A stretch of 64,000 bases of DNA. Source: Metaphire vulgaris. Its lineage: Eukaryota; Annelida; Clitellata; Crassiclitellata; Megascolecidae. The position numbers and the translations under genes were made by a program. This document shows positions 21,861-32,389 of the stretch, piece by piece. Every line of letters starts with the position of its first letter. Within the stretch, counting starts at the first letter, position 1. The notes under the pieces were generated by a model. It worked only from the letters and a program-made list of their open reading frames with translations, did not search any database and was not told where the DNA came from. The DNA lies in the NCBI GenBank assembly GCA_018105865.1, contig JACLAT010000046.1, positions 1 to 64,000 of the forward strand, in the 5' to 3' direction.

Positions 21861-22277
21861 TATATATATATATATATAATATTAAAATCCGTATTCTGTA
21901 TTTCTGTTACCTTCAAGCGTTCTCATTGGTTGACTATTGGTAGACGGTTTAGTGATTACGTCGCGATGCGTTGGTGGGCGATGTTCGAAGACGACGTTGC
22001 TATTGGTAACAATTGTTCGTAGCTTGAGGAAGTTGCGCAGTTTTAACGTACATTTTAACGTACACAAAAAATACGTGTACAGCGTCACAAATGGCCACAG
22101 TTGCGTGATTTTAACGTACATAGGCCTGATTATTAGGTGGCGCAGAGCTTGGCTAGGTGGCGTATGTACGGTACATAATTGAAATGTTGTTCAGCATGAA
22201 TTCAATGATTGGGTATTAGGTATAGGTATTGGATTAGTATTATCCCTGCACTGCGAGCGAAGCGAGCATCTTTCTAG
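21861..22277 (+). mobile_element. Helitron-like non-autonomous element, copy 2
   Basis: Same sequence as 12199-12703 apart from a small internal duplication. It starts in a TA run before AATATTAAAATCCGTATTC and ends GCGAGCATCTTTCTAG before T. The 3' end merges into a TA microsatellite at 22279. Confidence 0.7.
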
Positions 22278-22278
22278 T

Positions 22279-22279
22279 A

Positions 22280-22332
<53 letters not shown>
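22279..22332. repeat. (TA)n microsatellite
   Basis: TA dinucleotides following the Helitron end. Confidence 0.9.
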
Positions 22333-22337
<5 letters not shown>

Positions 22338-22361
22338 TGTGCAATATTTGTGTAATTTTAG

Positions 22362-22553
22362 GCTTTTACTACTGGATCAAACTATGCTTGCAAGTTGAGA
22401 AGGTATAGCAGCCATAAGTGCAAGAAGTGCTATCCGATTCAACTGCGAATGGATTTTTTTAGCAACGATAGCAAATCCCGCGGATACATCCACATTCAGC
22501 CGATGCCAGAAAAAACGAGGGCGTTAACCGATTTTCATCTTTTACCTGTTTAG
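22362..22553 (+). CDS. possible terminal exon, unknown protein
   Basis: After acceptor-like TTTGTGTAATTTTAG the frame reads AFTTGSNYACKLRRYSSHK, CKKCYPIQLRMDFFSND, then RGYIHIQPMPEKTRALTDF and stops at TAG: 63 residues with four cysteines. I do not recognise the family. It lies on the strand of the PAN/FReD exons and could be a late exon of that gene, but its phase (0) and lack of FReD signature leave this open. Confidence 0.2.
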   Translation, partial: AFTTGSNYACKLRRYSSHKCKKCYPIQLRMDFFSNDSKSRGYIHIQPMPEKTRALTDFHLLPV

Positions 22554-22559
22554 AACGTA

Positions 22560-22675
22560 CGAACTGAGGGGGTTGGAGTTTCAAGACATTTGCGTATGTA
22601 CGGTGTGTGCAAAGGGGGGGGCTGAAGTTGAAAATATGCCTTTTTGCGTACGTACTATATGGATGAGCCCTGACG
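22560..22675. repeat. dispersed GCGTACGTACTATATGG repeat, copy 1
   Basis: Contains GTATGTACGGTGTGTGCAAA, then CTTTTTGCGTACGTACTATA and TGGATGAGCCC. The same module is at 27958-28016 and 28255-28332, so it is a dispersed element end. Confidence 0.6.
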
Positions 22676-22857
22676 TAGAGGTCTTAGTCTATAATGAACG
22701 ACAGTTGCGTCAAATGCTCTGTAGACTATGAGTGGACTACGTGGGCCTTACTTAATATCTTAGGACTTCAGCTCTTTCCGTTTTTTAAATGTCATTTTAT
22801 TAATCGAATATTGATTTATTTAGCCTTAGATGAAGAATATTTTAATTGTCGTCCAAT

Positions 22858-22929
22858 GGCGTAACTAGGGTAGGGCAGGGGCGGACGCCTGCTAAGCGCA
22901 GAGACAGACAGAGAGACAGAGAGACAGAC

Positions 22930-22960
<31 letters not shown>

Positions 22961-23193
22961 CAGAGAGAGATAGAGAGAGAGAGAGAAAGAGAGAGAAACT
23001 GGGGACAATGACTTTCAACACACCATAAACTGTTCGCATCAGTAAAAGAAAGAAAAATGCATTTTTAGTATAAATATTGTGTTAATAAAAGTCTTGGTTT
23101 GATATAATTGAAGATTATTTGTTAACCTGCCAATTTCATTTCCTCTCTTCCCGTTCCTGCCATTGGCGCCGAATGCTCTTGGTACGCCCCTGC
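22858..23193. mobile_element. probable hAT-like MITE, decayed
   Basis: The left end CAATGGCGTAACTAGGG and right end CTTGGTACGCCCCTG resemble the inverted termini of the other MITEs. The flanks TTGTCGTC and CGATCGTC only partly agree. A (GA)n/(CAGA)n tract fills 22900-22996. Confidence 0.4.
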
Positions 23194-23716
23194 GATCGTC
23201 GTCTGCAGCTGTTAACTTTGAAGCCAAAGGCGACAAGTGTTGTCTTCTAGAGTTGATTCATCTCTCTTAGTACAGTTGCCGATCTGTAATTCGTGTTGAT
23301 TAGGCCTAATTCGATTTCTTAGATTGATGAAAAGACAGGTGGTTATACAGTAGGGTCCGGAGCAGAGGCGTAGCGAGGAGGTGCAGGTGGGGCATATGCC
23401 CCCAGGCGCCGAGGTGAGCACCGCCCGGGTCGTGTATCGCGGGGTCCTAGGCACGTGCCTCGCGTGCCTTTGATATAATTTAAACGGCCCTGATTGCTTC
23501 ATTTTCAAATCGGATAAATAATTAATTTAGCGGCAGCATGAGACTTTCTCTTGCTGTGAACAGAGTAGATCAGTGGCGAAGGGGAGTCAGCATAGGCAGG
23601 ATCTTTCTCCTCTGTTGTCCACAAACACCGCAATGGTTATAACGTTGACAATTGAATAAAACAAAGAAATAAAAAGAAACCGCCAGATAAAGACTTCGTT
23701 AATTCGAGAAAACAGA

Positions 23717-23797
23717 TTAACCCCTTAACTGGGTATTTAACTGTAACTCAATGTAAAATGAACGGATATATCCGGGGTCCCCAGTTAAGGGGGTTAA
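23717..23797. mobile_element. TTAA microelement, copy 2
   Basis: 81 bases, same orientation as copy 1. Inverted TTAACCCCTTAACTG ends with one extra G in the right arm. Confidence 0.8.
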
Positions 23798-23867
23798 AAG
23801 GAATGTTGACTATTGCAGATACGCATCCTTTGAGTTAGGCCCTACTGATAGGCCTACATGGCTCATC

Positions 23868-24550
23868 TCTCGATCGACTTTGTAGACATTTGACAGAGAA
23901 TAGATTTCTGAAAGACTTTGTATAGTGTCGTTTCAATGGCTCATTATTTTTCGTGGCATTTCGAAAGCTCTAGAAAAAATTGAGACAGAATATATTGACA
24001 ATTCTAGTACGGTTTGACACAACAAAGATGGGGACACAAGAATATGTGGGTTTAATTAGTTTCATCACTCTTCTGAATTTTTGAATATCTATAGCCTACT
24101 GTAGCACTAGTCCTTGCGTTGTCCAATTTCAAACAGGGTATCAATTTTATAATATTTTTTGTGGTCTATAAAACCTGTAATAGAAGAAACCAGCTCTCTT
24201 AAGCGCCATCTTATCTCTCGATTGATTTTTTAGACATTTGACAGAGAATTGATTTTTAAAGACTCGTAGGCCTATAGTTTCGTTTGAAATGGATCACCAT
24301 TTTTGTGGCTTTTCAAACGCTCTAGATTAAAACTGCGACAGAATATATTGACAATTCTAAAACGATTTGACGCAAAGCGTGTGGAAACACCAGAAAATGT
24401 GGTTTTATTTCGTTTCATCATTCTGCTGAATTTTTTCCATATCTACAGTATAACCGACTGTAGCAATAGTCCTTGCATAGGCTAAGGTCAAACAGGGAAT
24501 CGGTTTTATAAATATTTTTGTCGTCTATTAAATCTACGATGCAACGAACC
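23868..24550. repeat. two tandem copies of a ~330-bp repeat family
   Basis: Copy A (23868-24195) and copy B (24196-24550) each carry CATTTGACAGAGAAT, then AGACAGAATATATTGACAAT or GCGACAGAATATATTGACAA, then GTTTCATCA and GTCAAACAGGG or a variant. Other copies lie at about 16290-16645 (reverse), 28017-28245 and 28318-28405. No open reading frame is conserved. Confidence 0.7.
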
Positions 24551-24694
24551 AGTTATCTTGAAACAGTCAGTTAAGGTTGACGATGATCGAACTGTAAGTA
24601 GAAGAAGAATCCCCAATTCTATGTGTAAATACGTCTGAATCTCTCAGAGAATCGAAGGCCACCTCTATAGACTGTCTTCATGCGCCTTTACATC

Positions 24695-24861
24695 GCTTCA
24701 ATCAATCAATCAACTTCTATGGTGCCGCTATCACGATGCCCAGGGCGCACCAAATCCAAATCGAATTGTAGCCATGCAGGTCAAGCCGGAAAAGATCAGT
24801 TCAGAAACGGCGGGAGAGCAATCGAAAGGGAGTTAAGCCAAGTCAAACGGATGTGTTTTAA
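24695..24861 (-). mobile_element. LINE 3' end fragment, (TTGA)n tail
   Basis: The minus strand reads LKTHPFDLA then stop, followed by a 3' untranslated segment and a TTGA microsatellite tail. The same module in + orientation is at 31868-32045 (LKTHLFDLAYPP). The terminal LKTHLF box followed by a short tandem repeat tail is typical of CR1/L2-like retrotransposons. Confidence 0.65.
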
Positions 24862-24881
24862 ACACCTCAGACACTGCTTAT

Positions 24882-24961
24882 TTAACCCCTTAACTGAGGA
24901 TCCCGGATATATCCGTCCATTTTACATCGAGTTACAGTTAAATACACGGTTAAGGGGTTAA
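24882..24961. mobile_element. TTAA microelement, copy 3 (inverted)
   Basis: 80 bases, reverse orientation relative to the other three copies. TTAA at both edges. Confidence 0.8.
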
Positions 24962-25144
24962 AATAGCTTCGGTCAAATGTCCTTAGCCTAACGAAGCAAC
25001 AGAGAATCATATGATGGAGTTTCTATTTCTGTCTTTCTTTCGATCGTTCAACTGAAAATCCAGACGATGAACTAAACAACATTTTATAGATAAGCAACGG
25101 TCGGTGGACAAATTAAGCAATTAGATAAACAATTCGCTGGTAAA

Positions 25145-25224
25145 TTAACCTCTTAACTGGGTATTTAACTGTAACTCAATGTAAAATGGACGGATATATC
25201 CGGGATTCCCAGTTAAGGGGTTAA
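25145..25224. mobile_element. TTAA microelement, copy 4
   Basis: 80 bases, nearly identical to copies 1 and 2. Confidence 0.8.
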
Positions 25225-25398
25225 TATTCGATATCAACGAACATAGAAAGCCAGACTTATGAGAACGGTTATAGGTTCCGATCGTTATGTATAGAGCCTA
25301 TATTAAATGGAACAAGTGTATACGCGTTGAACTTATAGATATGCTTCAACTATAAGGCGTTCAGAAGCGGTCTATGCGTTGGAGGAGGAGGAGGCGGC

Positions 25399-25561
25399 TC
25401 AGATCCAGATGTCGGAGGAACAGTCGCCTCCAGGATATCTCATCTCGTGGGCGAGCGCCGGACCCTCGGGATCGTCTCCGAAATCCACGAAGAATTTCCG
25501 GTTGAGGCTGAGGCCGCCCTTATCCGTGTCGACGTCGACTTGGAGAAGGAACGATCCGTTT
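25399..25561 (-). CDS. SELENBP1: selenium-binding protein terminal exon
   Basis: Minus-strand acceptor CTTTCTATATCTCAG, then [36 protein letters not shown] and [17 protein letters not shown], then TGA. This is the C-terminal end of SELENBP1/methanethiol oxidase, where the family ends in [17 protein letters not shown]. There are no stops or frameshifts, and the ending is at full family length. Upstream exons should be at higher coordinates on this strand, but none were recognised up to the receptor gene. The N-terminal exon at 18.3 kb is on the wrong side to be spliced to it. Confidence 0.9.
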
Positions 25562-25629
25562 CTGAGATATAGAAAGCAGATGATCAACGCAATTCCTCAC
25601 GGACAATGCTCTGCTACTGCTCACACATT

Positions 25630-25630
25630 C

Positions 25631-25702
<72 letters not shown>
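25630..25702. repeat. (TA)n microsatellite
   Basis: Long uninterrupted TA tract just upstream of the SELENBP1 terminal exon. Confidence 0.95.
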
Positions 25703-25705
<3 letters not shown>

Positions 25706-25867
25706 TAATTATGGGTAATGCTAGCAATTATTACTCCTATACTTCCTCCTCCTAAAAGGCGGATTTAGAGTTTAATATTTGGGTAGGCTAGCATGGGGCA
25801 TGGGGTGCCATTCAGCACGCGTGCCATCCTGCACGCGACAGACCTGGTGTTGATGGAAAAACAATTT

Positions 25868-25903
<36 letters not shown>

Positions 25904-25914
25904 GAGAGACAGAG

Positions 25915-27733
25915 CAGAGATGGACATGGGTTGGGTTAACCCATGGGTTGGGTTGGGTTGGGTTGGATTGGATTGGGTTGGGTCGTAAATTTAGGCAGTT
26001 GTGGTGGGTTGGGTTGGGTTGGGTTGCAAAACGCTGATTTGCACTTGGCACAGTGCACACACCATATATTGGTTATAAAAAAATGGTTATCGTTTTCCGC
26101 ATTTTCTCGTAACAAATTGCCGCCGAACTGTCGCTGGCAATACTGGCTTATAACGGCTCTTAGTTAAGCGATTGGCGGGTGGGGGGTTATATTCAGGACT
26201 GTCTTGAGCCCCTGGTTCTATTGATCCAAACACAGTTGTTCCTATATAATAAAGCATTAAAGGCATAAGTCTATCTCCTTTGATACATAATACCCCCCTC
26301 GCCGTTGTGGCCGTTGTGTTCTCGATATTGTGCAGCGTCATATGCCTATAGGTAGATGTTGATCCGCAGCCATAGATGTAAAAAACGTTTTTTATGTTTT
26401 TTATTTTTTCTTAAAAAACATGTTTTTTAATGTTTTTTAAGTTCCTTATGTTTTTTATTTTCTGTATCTTATTGCCTGAATATCAATTTCTGAAGGGATA
26501 CGTTTTAATTATTCTGCTTGGATTTGGTTCGCTGGTTCAATATTTCCAATGTTGGAGTTGTGGAATTTGAGCTGGGGTGAGATTTCAACCCCTCCTCCCT
26601 CTCCCGGCAACTCCAACACCGACTATTTATTCGTTCGCAGAATCCAAGGAATTCTTCATGCGGAAATAATTAGTGTTCGACAGCAGGTGTCATCGGCTGC
26701 ACCGAGGAAGGGTTAGGGTTAGGGTTATCGTGCGGAATGTTGGGGCGGTCATCTGATAGAACTTCATAGAAGCCATCTCTGACCCGGTCACTTCGTGGGT
26801 CGAAGGTGTTTCAGCTTTCGTTAAGTCGCTCGTGAGAATGTTCTCGAGGTCCGAGGGTCAAAGGTTCTATAACGCCTATCAGGGCTTCTAGATGTTCAAG
26901 TGTTCTACACCTCACAATACAGTAGTATTGGATACTTTTAAAAATCATATTTCATTTGTGCAACGACTAACTGAGTTCTGGATCGTTCAATTGAATTACT
27001 TCATTAATATGTGTCGAATGGTCAATAAAGGACTGTAAACGAGGCCAATGTTTTTTAAGCCAATGTTTTTTAATGTTTTTTATTTTTTTATAAAAAACAT
27101 GTTTTTTCATGTTTTTTATTTTAAAATTTATGTTTTTTACATCTATGTCCGCAGCCACGAGATATTTGCATAAGACCGGTGGAAGTAAATAATTCAAGGC
27201 ATTGGAATCGAGAGTCGAAATTGATGAAAGAAGGACGTAGCTTTCTTTGAACGAAGTAACTTTCTTTGAACCATCCACTGTAAATCCATCTTAATTCCCT
27301 TATTGACTCCAATAGGATTTATGAGCTAATGCGTGGGAGTGCGTGCGAACTTGCTAAGCAAATGCTATAATGGCTCTTGGGTTCCTTATTCGTTAGTCTT
27401 TCAACATTTGAAGCTGAATTTTAGATAGTATAAGTACAAATTATAACACGGACGTCTACCTTCCTTTGCACGCCAATGATAATTATAATGGCGGAAAACA
27501 TAGGCACTACAGCGACATATGAGAGGTAATTTTTTAAAATGATTTGTATGCAGTAATTGACAAATTGTTGCTTAGCAATAAATTTGCTGAATATGTTTAC
27601 TTGAAGCTTGGGTGGGTTGGATTGGGTTGGGTGAATACTTGCAATTGCTGGCATGGGTTGGATTGGGTTGGGTTGGAGATTTGATGGGTCGGGTTGGGTT
27701 GGATTCTAAAAAATGGACCCATGTCCATCTCTG
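25915..27733. mobile_element. 1.8-kb hAT-like element with GGGTT arrays, hosting a nested element
   Basis: Ends are CAGAGATGGACATGGGT and its exact reverse complement. Direct 8-bp duplications AGACAGAG flank it (25907-25914, 27734-27741). GGTTG/GGGTT pentamer arrays lie at both ends (25925-26026 and 27608-27705). A second hAT-like element is nested at 26371-27147. No transposase was recognised. A decayed relative is at 61680-61911. Confidence 0.85.
26371..27147. mobile_element. nested hAT-like element, CATAGATGTAAAAAAC ends
   Basis: Inverted ends CATAGATGTAAAAAAC and GTTTTTTACATCTATG, flanked by the 8-bp duplication TCCGCAGC at 26363-26370 and 27148-27155. Subterminal regions are arrays of TTTTTTATGTTTTTTA. 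A short telomere-like run (GGGTTA repeated) occurs at 26709-26727. No transposase recognised. Confidence 0.88.
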
Positions 27734-27965
27734 AGACAGAGAGCGGGAGAAAGAGATGGCCTTATAGCTCTTGTCTTAAAGTTACTGTGGATTGACATAT
27801 ACCCTGTGCTATTTGATTGACTGGCTCACATTTTCCGTGCCATTTTGAACGCTTTAGAATAAAACTGGATGATTGACAACTAATGTCTGATCGATAGCCA
27901 CTGACAGCTGATGCATGATTGACAGCTAATGTATGATCGATCGCCGATGTCTCATTGAGAGAGGG
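27734..27965. repeat. segmental duplicate (left copy) with GACAGCTAATG minisatellite
   Basis: The series CTTATAGCTCTTGT, TTACTGTG, then repeated TGATTGACAGCTAATGTATG units recurs at about 28565-28776. The intervening region holds 330-bp-family copies and microsatellites. Confidence 0.6.
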
Positions 27966-28016
27966 GTGTTGAAAATGTGACCTTTTTGCGTACGTACTAT
28001 ATGGACGGCCCCTAAT
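27958..28016. repeat. dispersed GCGTACGTACTATATGG repeat, copy 2
   Basis: TTTTTGCGTACGTACTATAT followed by GGACGGCCCC; joined to a 330-bp-family copy at 28017. Confidence 0.6.
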
Positions 28017-28405
28017 GTCGTTTTTAACGGCTCACATTTTCCGTGCCATTTTGAACGCTTTAGAATAAAATTGGGATAGAATATACTGATTATTCTAGTA
28101 CGGTTTGATGCAATGAAGATGGGGACACAAGAAAATGTGGATATAATTCGTTTCACCGCTCTTCTGAATTTTTGCATATCTTTTGGAATAGTACTGTAGG
28201 AATAAATAGTCTTTCTGCAGTACAATGTCAAACAGAGTATACATTTTTAACCAAAATGTACGGTGTGCAACAGGGGGTGGGATTGAAAATATGTCCTTTT
28301 TGCGTACGTACTATATGGACGTCCCCTAATGTCGTTTCAAACGACTCATCATTTTTCGTGGCATTTCGAACACCATAGAATAAAATTGAGATAGAATATA
28401 CTGAG
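28017..28405. repeat. 330-bp repeat family copies with a third GCGTACGTAC module
   Basis: 28017-28245 and 28318-28405 are copies of the 330-bp family. Between them, 28255-28332 repeats the GTACGGTGTGCAACAGGGGG and GCGTACGTACTATATGG module, so the two sequence types alternate. Confidence 0.6.
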
Positions 28406-28442
28406 AGGGAGAGCAGGAGAAAGATATAGCGATATATGTAGG

Positions 28443-28896
<454 letters not shown>

Positions 28897-28911
28897 TGAG
28901 AGATTATTATA

Positions 28912-28942
<31 letters not shown>

Positions 28943-29011
28943 TACAACTTGTATTATTCATTATTATTTTTAATATTTTATCCTTCTTAAGCGTACGTTC
29001 TCAACCTTTAT

Positions 29012-29385
29012 ATTAAAAGTGCTAGCCATTCACACGTCTGCCAATACCATTCTCTGTAGTTTAAAAATGTCCTGTAAAATGTCCAATTTACGCATTAGAG
29101 AATACCACAGGCAAAATTCTGAATGCCAAGCACTTTTGGTCTACAAGAGATAGTGCCCTAATTTTTGAAAAAACTTGATTAGCAGGTGCTCTTCACTTCC
29201 CTATCAAAAGTGCTAGCCATTCGCACGTCTGCCAATACCATTCTTTGTAGTTTAAAAGTGTCCTTTAAAATGTCCAATTTACGCATTAGAGAATACCACA
29301 GGCAAAATTCTGAATGCCAAGCACTTTTGATATAAAACTACAGAGAATGGTATTGGCAGACGTGTGAATGGCTAGTACTTTTGAT
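29012..29385. mobile_element. palindromic MITE, two direct copies with inverted ends
   Basis: AAAAGTGCTAGCCATTC at 29015 is repeated at 29205 and appears in reverse at the right end (GAATGGCTAGTACTTTTGAT, 29366-29385). About 120 bases after each start are almost identical (for example GTCCAATTTACGCATTAGAG). A pair of elements, or a head-to-head duplicate, with long inverted ends. Confidence 0.7.
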
Positions 29386-29559
29386 TTCCCTACCCTATCC
29401 CACGGGGTACCCCAGGTCCTACCCCTAGGGGTACCCCTACCCTTAAGTTTATTCGAATGCCTCTGGACAGAATGTTACTAAATTATAAGAAGTGTCAATG
29501 TTCAAAATTTCATGATTTTATCCACAAAATGAACAATCATACAGCTTATCAACTCTACT

Positions 29560-29729
29560 AGCCTAGAATAAACACTGATCGTCATCATGACATAATCGCC
29601 ATCGTGTCAGCAGCATCATCGTCAATATCAGTATCGAAATAATTGTCATCATATCCGCCATCATCGTGGTCAGCATCTTCGCATTATTGTCAATCGCCGT
29701 TATCATCATCACCATCACCATCATCATCG

Positions 29730-29769
<40 letters not shown>

Positions 29770-29830
29770 ATTCATCATCATCATCACCGCCACCAGCATC
29801 ATCATCATAATCGTCATCAACTCGTCACTG
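29560..29830. repeat. (ATC)n trinucleotide array, degenerate
   Basis: ATC/CAT triplets. Methionine- and aspartate-rich frames here are not genes. Confidence 0.9.
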
Positions 29831-29871
29831 TAGTCATCTGAAATTGAGTGTAATCATCTCCGTCTACTCAC

Positions 29872-29892
29872 TGTACCAAACAGGAACCTTGG
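29872..29892 (-). CDS. candidate 21-base microexon after signal exon
   Basis: Minus-strand acceptor GCTTTTTCAG and strong donor ACA|GTGAGT bracket 21 bases in phase 1-1, continuing the exon at 30185 as (A)KVPVWY. Splice signals are good, but the exon is tiny and no following exon was identified. Confidence 0.25.
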
Positions 29893-30184
29893 CTGAAAAA
29901 GCAAACAACATTGTTTCATCAAGGAGGAAGACCGCAGTTAAGACATTAGTAAGGGATATTAGAATGGATGACAAGTAAGCGATGACTAATAAGTAATGCA
30001 AATATAAATAATCAAATACTAAATACTAATAATCAGTTAAATGGTGAGAGTAATTGTAGCCTCACGAACTACGTCATTGTTTTTATTAGCCTATACATTA
30101 TCAGCTGACGGTTGCTACAAATGAGCTCAACATTCGAGTTTCAGACGTGGCTGAATTTAAAAAAGCACAATGTGATGTGTTTAC

Positions 30185-30227
30185 CTTCCAGTGTCACAAT
30201 AAGAGCCGAGATGAAGACGATCTTCAT
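30185..30227 (-). CDS. candidate signal-peptide exon, minus strand
   Basis: ATG then KIVFISALIVTLE, a compact hydrophobic leader, ending in donor G|GTAAAC in phase 1. This is the usual form of a secretory first exon feeding phase-1 extracellular domains. Downstream domain exons on this strand were not recognised, and everything to 25.6 kb is repetitive. It could be the start of an eroded surface-protein gene or a chance frame. Confidence 0.35.
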
Positions 30228-30352
30228 CTTCTGATGCAGCTTCGTTCTTCAAAGTCCTTCAAGTGAAAGTCTAATAGCAGCGCTTTACAGCGCTGTACGG
30301 CGCTTTTGGTTTTGGCCGATGGCCATGTTACGGCGCTTCACAAATCGTCGAT

Positions 30353-30454
<102 letters not shown>

Positions 30455-30969
30455 GGGCCTAAATGCTGCTTTTATAGCTTTCTGTCTCCATAGAGGAATA
30501 TGAAAATCGAGAAAGATAAAATTAGTTGTTATGGAATAAAAATTATAGGCTAAACTGATGAAATGTGAAGCCCTTATGCATAGGCCTAAATCTTAAAGGT
30601 CTTGCTTTTTTATTATCTTCTTTTTTTCAAATACAGTAAATGCATGGCTTCGCTCTGCGATGTCAGAATAATATGCGACTTTGTGTTCTGTTCTGAATCG
30701 TAGAATGTCGAGAGAATTTATGACAGTTATCTAAAAACGACGATTTTCTATAGAAATTCAGATGTCTATTTATAATATAAGAATCAAAACATTCTTGTGT
30801 GTTGTGTTTGTTTATAGACGCGTCCGTATCAAAGATTCTTTAGGCAACTATCGGGATTCCAGGATCCCTTAGGTTAATCTTGTTTGTTTCCTTATACTCA
30901 TGGTAATGTCAGTTGTCTTTATTTACTTTGAACATGTTATTGTCCTTCTTATTTTTCTACTTTAATTAA

Positions 30970-30970
30970 G

Positions 30971-31010
<40 letters not shown>
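30970..31010. repeat. (TA)n microsatellite
   Basis: TA dinucleotides; a second tract lies at 31158-31214. Confidence 0.95.
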
Positions 31011-31013
<3 letters not shown>

Positions 31014-31152
31014 TGTCACTCTGCAGCGATTTAACGCCATTGCTTTTCGAGGAACTTTTCCAGACCTCGAACCGGACGAGAGTTAGCCACACAATTTATT
31101 AATGTTTCGGACACTTTTTTCATAAGACCTTCGGGAATGAAGTACCGAGGGC

Positions 31153-31157
<5 letters not shown>

Positions 31158-31214
<57 letters not shown>
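31158..31214. repeat. (TA)n microsatellite
   Basis: TA dinucleotides. Confidence 0.95.
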
Positions 31215-31219
<5 letters not shown>

Positions 31220-31867
31220 GTTTATAATCGGATTGATGATTACTGTATGCTTTTGAAATAAACTCAAACTGAAACCTCTAATTTAAACAGCACAAATCGC
31301 ATAAATAGAAGTACAGTTGTATGTATAAATACAACTTGACAATAAATTTGATAAATCTGAAGTCATGGATATGTTATATTGAATGTTTATGTTAGTTGCA
31401 GGTGTATTTTATTTTAATGTTTTACTTAATATTATTTCTGTGGCGTCTGTCTCAGCCATGTGCGAATAGAGTTGCTTATTGTCACGGGAGTTTTCGGAAG
31501 TAGGCCTACTGTGCATAACACTGTACATTGCTGATAAAGAGTTATTTAGGTCTATATTTAGAAATAGCCCTAAGTTCTTTCAAACTATAAGGACAATCCG
31601 TGCAGCAAAAGCCAACGAGATGCGTTCTATGTCTAGTTTAGAAGGAAATTATTAGTTCGCTATAGATGATCTGACAGATGAGAATATTAGATCTACACTA
31701 GAAAATGCACGCTTAACAGTTGTGGCTCTAGTTTCGTTAAATAGAAGTACAGCTGACGATAAATTTGATAAATCTGAAGTCGTGGATATGTTAGTTTTGA
31801 ATGTCTATGATAGTTGAACGTGCATTTTACTGTAATATTTGTACTTAGTATTATTTTTGTGACGTAC

Positions 31868-32045
31868 GTCTGTCCTTAAAACACATCTCTTTGACTTGGC
31901 ATATCCCCCTTAGATTGCTCTCCCGACGTTTCGGACTGATCTTCTGGATTGACCTGGCTCTAATGCTATTTGGATTTGGTGCGCCATCGGCTGATGCCCT
32001 GGGCATTATGATAGCGGCGCTATAGAAGTTGATTGATTGATTGAT
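31868..32045 (+). mobile_element. LINE 3' end fragment, (TTGA)n tail
   Basis: LKTHLFDLAYPP then stop, a 3' segment including TTGGATTTGGTGCGCCATC, and a TTGATTGATTGATTG tail. Inverted relative to the copy at 24695-24861. Confidence 0.7.
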
Positions 32046-32144
32046 TGTCTCAGCTATGTGGGAATAAATATAAGTTGTTTATTGAAATGCTGTGCATAAT
32101 ACATTACATTTAGAAATAGTGTGGCGACCATGTGCCACAGATAG

Positions 32145-32279
<135 letters not shown>

Positions 32280-32389
32280 AGATTGATTAACTGCATAAAC
32301 TTGTTAGCTATTAATTTGTTCTAATTAATTAGCGTATAATAATGTATTTTTGTACTAATTTTAATTAATTAATAAAGTTTTAATTCATG

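Noticed and set aside
26967..27278. Minus-strand 103-codon frame as possible hAT transposase
   Set aside because: Lysine-rich low complexity from TTTTTTATG arrays and no hAT dimerisation motif; not supported.
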